DNA from: Pseudomonadota bacterium | GTDB taxonomy: Bacteria; Pseudomonadota; Alphaproteobacteria; Caulobacterales; Caulobacteraceae | Assembly (NCBI GenBank): GCA_023390245.1 | Contig: JAEWDF010000019.1 | Location: 1-11,401, forward strand | Reading direction: 5' to 3' | DNA length: 11,401 nt | Shown: positions 8,073-11,401 of the stretch, piece after piece | How positions within the stretch are numbered: the stretch's first letter is position 1 | Layout of the letters: every line of letters begins with the position of its first letter | Made by a program: the position numbers and the translations under genes | The notes under the pieces: model-generated | Told to the model about the DNA's origin: nothing | Seen by the model: the letters and a program-made list of their open reading frames with translations, nothing else | The model's database searches: none

Positions 8073-8663
8073 TCAGGCGGCCGCGAGGCGCTTCACGCCG
8101 GCGATGTCGAGGAAGTTGGCCAGCATGGCGTGGCCATGCTCGGTGGCGATGGATTCCGGGTGGAACTGCACGCCGTGGATGGGCCGGGTGCGGTGTTGCA
8201 GGCCCATGATCTCGCCGTCCGCCGTCCAGGCGGTGACTTCCAGATCGGCGGGCAGGGTTTCGCGCCGCACCGCCAGCGAATGGTAGCGCGTCGCGGTGAA
8301 GGGCGAGGGCAGGCCGCGAAACAGGCTGCGGCCGTCATGCTCGATCGGCGAGGTCTTGCCGTGCATCAGGGTCTTGGCGCGGATCACCTCGCCGCCAAAG
8401 GCCTGGCCGATCGACTGATGGCCCAGGCACACGCCCAGGATCGGCATGTCCGTCGGCGCGGTCTCGATCAGCGGCAGGCAGATTCCGGCCTGATCCGGCG
8501 CGCACGGGCCGGGCGACAGCAGCACGGCGGCGGGATTCAGCGCCCAGGCTTCCTCGGTCGTCAGATCGTCGTTTCGCACCACATGCGTCGGCGCGCCCAA
8601 CTCCGCGAGGTAGTGGACGAGGTTGTAGGTGAAGCTGTCGTAGTTATCGACGACCAGGATCAT
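8073..8663 (-). CDS. trpG: Anthranilate synthase glutamine amidotransferase subunit (TrpG)
   Basis: TrpG hydrolyses glutamine and passes ammonia to TrpE, which makes anthranilate from chorismate; the same subunit type can also serve PabB in folate synthesis. The 196-residue protein is a class I amidotransferase with the catalytic triad Cys79 (GVCLGHQ), His168 and Glu170 (GVQFHPES), and an N-terminal MILVVDNYDSFTYNL typical of the family. The oxyanion-strand motif is SPGPC at 50-54. I start at the ATG at 8661-8663, with AGAAGG six bases upstream; a longer frame from 8699 would add 12 residues unlike the family. It is separated from trpE by a small gene on the other strand, so it likely has a promoter of its own in 8664-8768 or is read through from trpE. 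trpD follows after one base. Confidence 0.96.
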   Translation of the reverse strand: MILVVDNYDSFTYNLVHYLAELGAPTHVVRNDDLTTEEAWALNPAAVLLSPGPCAPDQAGICLPLIETAPTDMPILGVCLGHQSIGQAFGGEVIRAKTLMHGKTSPIEHDGRSLFRGLPSPFTATRYHSLAVRRETLPADLEVTAWTADGEIMGLQHRTRPIHGVQFHPESIATEHGHAMLANFLDIAGVKRLAAA

Positions 8664-8692
8664 GCTGAGCCTTCTAGGCTGGACCGGACCGA

Positions 8693-8712
8693 CCGCCAAG
8701 GCGGCGTGGCGG
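8693..8712. repeat. Inverted repeat in the trpG upstream region
   Basis: CCGCCA (8693-8698) pairs with TGGCGG (8707-8712) around 8 bases, and a nested CCGCC-AA-GGCGG overlaps it. It lies 30-49 bases upstream of the trpG start in the 105-base gap (8664-8768) shared with the divergent small gene. It could be an operator or an RNA hairpin in the trpG leader. No Trp-codon-rich leader peptide, U-run or clear -35/-10 pair is visible in the gap. Confidence 0.35.
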
Positions 8713-8768
8713 TAAACGGCGGATTAACCGTGGCGGGGGTCTGATCGCGGCGTCGCAAGGGGGCCGCC

Positions 8769-8957
8769 ATGACCGATTCCGTCGCCAAGATCGCCCGGGC
8801 CAAGGCCCTGCTGGCGACCGCCCAAGACGGGCCCAACGCCTGGGCGGCCCTGGGCGCGGCCGCCTTCGCCGCGACGGCGGCGGTGATGCTGGCCGGGATG
8901 GTGGTCGTGGGGCCCGGCGTCTCGATCGAGGAGCCGGTCGTCATCGCCCAGCCCTAA
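8769..8957 (+). CDS. Small single-helix membrane protein of unknown function
   Basis: I do not recognise this 62-residue protein. A short polar, Lys/Arg-containing N-terminus (1-23) is followed by a hydrophobic Ala-rich helix at about 24-48, then a short tail with two glutamates (IEEPVVIAQP). This suggests one membrane span with the basic N-terminus in the cytoplasm; a cleaved signal peptide is less likely. Nearly every codon ends in G or C (only GAT and CAA do not, apart from the stop), and AGGGGG lies 5 bases before the ATG, so I take it as a real gene. It is on the opposite strand to the trp genes, divergent from trpG and convergent with trpE, whose TAG stop overlaps its TAA (8954-8957). 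Any link to tryptophan synthesis is unproven; it may simply be an inserted or relict small gene. Confidence 0.7.
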   Translation: MTDSVAKIARAKALLATAQDGPNAWAALGAAAFAATAAVMLAGMVVVGPGVSIEEPVVIAQP

Positions 8958-10468
8958 CGGTTTCCCGCGCGGAATCGCCAGGCGTCGTCGGCGGCGCGCA
9001 TGGGGGCGCGGGCCTTGTGGATCGTCTCCATGTATTCGGCCTTGGGATCGCTGTCGGCGACCACGCCGGCGCCGGCCTGGACGAAGATGCGGCCGTCGGC
9101 GAACAGGGCGGTGCGCAGGGTGATGCAGATGTCCGCCTCGCCCCCGGCCGAGATATAGCCGACGCCGCCGCCATAGCCGACGCCGCGCTTCTCGCTCTCA
9201 AGCTCGTCGATGACCTCCATCGCCCGCACCTTGGGCGCGCCCGACAGGGTGCCGGCGGGCAGGGCGGCCAGCAGGGTGTCGACGGCGTCCAGCTTCGGAT
9301 CAGCCTTGCCGCGCACATTGGAGACGATGTGCATGACCTGGCTGTAGCGCTCGACCACGAAGCTCTCGGTCACCTCGACCGAACCGGGCGCCGAGACGCG
9401 GCCCACGTCGTTGCGCCCCAGGTCCAGCAGCATCAGGTGCTCGGCCCGCTCCTTCGGGTCGGCCAGCAGTTCGGCCTCCAGCGCCCGGTCCTGCTCGGGC
9501 GTGGCGCCGCGCGCGCGGGTGCCGGCCAGCGGGCGGATGGTGACCTCGCCGTCCTTCAGCCGCACCAGGATCTCCGGGCTGGAGCCCGCAAGCTGGAAGC
9601 CGTCGAAATTCAAATAGAACAGATAGGGCGACGGGTTCTGTCGCCGCAGCGAGCGGTAGAAGGCGAACGGATCGTCCGACCACGGCGCGGCGAAGCGGTG
9701 GCTGAGCACCACCTGGAAAATGTCGCCGGCGGCGATGTAGGCCTTGGCCCGGGCCACCATGGCGCCGAATCCGGCCTCGTCGACCGGAGAGGCGAAGGCC
9801 GGCGCGGGCTCCGGTTGCGGCGGGGCGCGGACGGGCAGGGGCTCTCTCAGCGCGGCCTCGAAGGCGTCGAGCCGCGCGAGCGCCGCCGCATGGGCCGCCT
9901 CCGGCGTGTCGCCGCTGTCGGGGTAGGCGGCGGCGACCAGGACGATCTCGTGCCGGACCGAATCGAAGATGGCGACCAGCGACGGCCGCGTCAGCACCGC
10001 GTCCGGCAGGTCCAGCGGGTCCGGGTTGGGCTCCCCAAGCGGCTCGAGCAGGCGCACCACGTCATAGCCGAACACCCCGAACAGGCCCGCGGCCATCGGC
10101 GGCAGGTCGTCCGGCAGGTCGAAGCGCGACGCCGCGATCAGATCGCGCAGCGACTCCAGCGTCGGCCGGGGCTCGGGCGTGAAGCGGGCCTGGGCGATGG
10201 CCGCGCCGCGCGCGATCTCGGCCGTCCCGCCCCGGCAGCGCCAGACGACGTCGGGGTCCAGGGTCAGGATGGAGTAGCGGCCCTTGACCGCGCCGCCTTC
10301 GACCGACTCCAGCAGGCAGGCGTAGGACCGGTCGCGGCCCAGCTTCAGGAAGGCCGAGACCGGCGTCTCCAGATCATCGATCACGCGACGGACGACGACC
10401 TGGGGCCGACCGGCCGTCAGGCCGGAGACGAAGGCTTCGCGGGCGTCGGCCGTCGATCCGTCGCTCAT
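8954..10468 (-). CDS. trpE: Anthranilate synthase component I (TrpE)
   Basis: TrpE converts chorismate, with ammonia delivered by TrpG, to anthranilate, the committed step of tryptophan synthesis. The 504-residue length is normal. The N-terminal domain carries LLESVEGG (52-59), matching the LLES element at which tryptophan binds for feedback inhibition in known TrpE proteins, so allosteric control is likely. The chorismate-binding domain has IRPLAGTRARG (311-321), LDLGRNDVGRV (348-358), GTLSGAPKVRAME (406-418) and QAGAGVVADSDP (464-475). It starts at the ATG at 10466-10468, overlapping the ppiD stop as ATGA, with no strong ribosome site, so translation probably follows from ppiD. A Pro/Ala-rich stretch at about 209-227 is a linker between domains. 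It ends against the convergent small gene. The identification is secure. Confidence 0.97.
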   Translation of the reverse strand: MSDGSTADAREAFVSGLTAGRPQVVVRRVIDDLETPVSAFLKLGRDRSYACLLESVEGGAVKGRYSILTLDPDVVWRCRGGTAEIARGAAIAQARFTPEPRPTLESLRDLIAASRFDLPDDLPPMAAGLFGVFGYDVVRLLEPLGEPNPDPLDLPDAVLTRPSLVAIFDSVRHEIVLVAAAYPDSGDTPEAAHAAALARLDAFEAALREPLPVRAPPQPEPAPAFASPVDEAGFGAMVARAKAYIAAGDIFQVVLSHRFAAPWSDDPFAFYRSLRRQNPSPYLFYLNFDGFQLAGSSPEILVRLKDGEVTIRPLAGTRARGATPEQDRALEAELLADPKERAEHLMLLDLGRNDVGRVSAPGSVEVTESFVVERYSQVMHIVSNVRGKADPKLDAVDTLLAALPAGTLSGAPKVRAMEVIDELESEKRGVGYGGGVGYISAGGEADICITLRTALFADGRIFVQAGAGVVADSDPKAEYMETIHKARAPMRAADDAWRFRAGNR

Positions 10469-11401
10469 GGCCGGGCGGGCGAGGCGTCCGGCGCGACGCC
10501 GATGGCCTGACGCGCCAGGGCCAGGTCGCTCTTGGCGTGGCTGGCGGCCGCGCCGGCGCTGAAGGCGGCCTGGCCCATGGCCTCCATCAGCTCCTGGGTC
10601 AGGCGCGGGCGGGCGCGTTCGGCCAGCGGCCCGGCGATATCCGGCTTGGCGGCGTGAACATTGTCGACGCGGCCGACCACATAGGCCGTCTGCGAACCGG
10701 GCTGGGAGAAGACCTGGCCCTTGCCCTGGCCGAACAGGCCCTGAAGCAGGCCCTGGCCCAGCGCCTGCTGGGTCTCCTGGTTGCGGACCACGCCGGTGCG
10801 CACGACCAGCGGGGCGTTGACCGAGCGGGCCACGGCGGCGATGTCCTCGTTGCGGCGCACGCGGCCGGCCAGTTCCTCGGCTTTGGCCGACAGCAGGCGC
10901 AGGTTCTCGCGACGCGTCCATTCCTGGGTCAGGGGCTCGCGCACCTCGTCCAGCTTGGGCAGGGCGGCGGCGCGGATGTCGTTGACGCGCAGGGCGAAGT
11001 ACTGGCCCTGGCCGGCGTCGATCACGTCGCTCTCGGCGCCCTTGGTCAGGCCCCAGGCGGTCTCGAACAGCTGCGAGGGCGCGTTCAGCGGCTGGCCGTT
11101 CGGCTGGCGGCCGTCCTGGGTGAAGGGCGGCAATTCGACGATCCGGGCGCCGGCCTCGCGGGCGGCGTCGGCCAGGTTCTTGCCGTTCTGGCGGGCCTTC
11201 TCGTACTTCTCGACCTTGGCGTAGGTCTGGGCCTTGGCGTCCTCCTCGCGCAGTTCCCGCACGATCTGCTCGCGCGAGCCTTCCAGCGTCGCGGGCTGGC
11301 CCGGCTGGATGTCGGTGACCTTGGCCACGGCGAAGCCGACGCCGGCCTGGACCGGATCGGACACCTGGTCCTTCTGCAGGCCGAAGACGGCGGCCGCGAC
11401 C
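10465..11401 (-). CDS. ppiD: Peptidyl-prolyl isomerase PpiD/SurA-like, C-terminal part
   Basis: The C-terminal 311 residues are visible; the start lies beyond the right edge, since the frame stays open to 11401. PpiD is an inner-membrane-anchored periplasmic folding chaperone with an N-terminal membrane helix (not visible here) and a parvulin domain. The first visible residues, VFGLQKDQVSDPVQAGVGFAV, match the end of a parvulin domain (the usual 'V..GFHI..V' pattern). The rest resembles the PpiD C-terminal region, with a second parvulin-like segment near KGAESDVIDAGQGQYFALRV. An internal GTG at 11364 should not be taken as the start. The gene ends in ATGA overlap with trpE. A ppiD-trpE arrangement is, as I recall, widespread in alphaproteobacteria. 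PpiD is preferred over SurA because of this context and the long C-terminal part. Confidence 0.85.
   Translation of the reverse strand, partial: VAAAVFGLQKDQVSDPVQAGVGFAVAKVTDIQPGQPATLEGSREQIVRELREEDAKAQTYAKVEKYEKARQNGKNLADAAREAGARIVELPPFTQDGRQPNGQPLNAPSQLFETAWGLTKGAESDVIDAGQGQYFALRVNDIRAAALPKLDEVREPLTQEWTRRENLRLLSAKAEELAGRVRRNEDIAAVARSVNAPLVVRTGVVRNQETQQALGQGLLQGLFGQGKGQVFSQPGSQTAYVVGRVDNVHAAKPDIAGPLAERARPRLTQELMEAMGQAAFSAGAAASHAKSDLALARQAIGVAPDASPARP

Noticed and set aside
8664..8768. Tryptophan attenuator or leader peptide before trpG
   Set aside because: No short frame with tandem Trp codons and no terminator hairpin with a U-run could be found; only an inverted repeat is present.
9017..10510. 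Long plus-strand open frame (497 codons) opposite trpE
   Set aside because: Same antisense effect: trpE motifs are intact on the other strand and the translation is Arg/Gly/Ala/Asp-rich without recognisable domains.
10465..11364. Complete 299-residue protein starting at the GTG at 11364
   Set aside because: The frame continues upstream to the window edge with parvulin-domain sequence, so this is the inside of a longer gene.

Overview
The window reads as ordinary housekeeping chromosome from a GC-rich alphaproteobacterium, most likely in the Caulobacterales (Caulobacter/Brevundimonas type). The support is the strong G/C bias at third codon positions, the gene order ppiD-trpE-trpG-trpD-trpC-lexA-comEC-gltX-gltA, and two SOS boxes of the alphaproteobacterial form GTTC-N7-GTTC in front of lexA. 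The genus is an inference from gene content and remembered synteny, not from a database search. I saw no mobile elements, CRISPR arrays, rRNA or tRNA genes.

Layout from left to right. Positions 40-453 (+) encode a small unrecognised helical protein. It converges on citrate synthase (gltA, minus strand), and a strong intrinsic terminator for gltA lies at 470-496. gltX (minus) lies upstream of gltA with a 66-base gap. comEC (plus) diverges from gltX, and the two start codons share the tetranucleotide CATG at 3290-3293. The first ~23 codons of comEC have poor third-position GC, and gltX promoter-like elements lie inside them. comEC and lexA (minus) converge with a 20-base overlap of their 3' ends. 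lexA has a TTGACA promoter carrying two SOS boxes.

The right half is a tryptophan biosynthesis cluster on the minus strand. The end of ppiD (cut by the window edge) overlaps trpE by ATGA. A small plus-strand gene for a one-helix membrane protein (8769-8957) is wedged between trpE and trpG. Then trpG, trpD and trpC follow with a 1-base gap and an ATGA overlap. trpF, trpB and trpA are not here, which fits the split trp pathway usual in alphaproteobacteria. Together TrpE/TrpG, TrpD and TrpC take chorismate through anthranilate and phosphoribosylanthranilate and, after the TrpF step encoded elsewhere, to indole-3-glycerol phosphate.

Nothing here looks like a new multi-gene system. The points most worth a second look are the unknown small membrane protein that splits the trp cluster, the nested gltX/comEC start region, the two facing SOS boxes of lexA, and the overlaps that tie ppiD to trpE and trpD to trpC.
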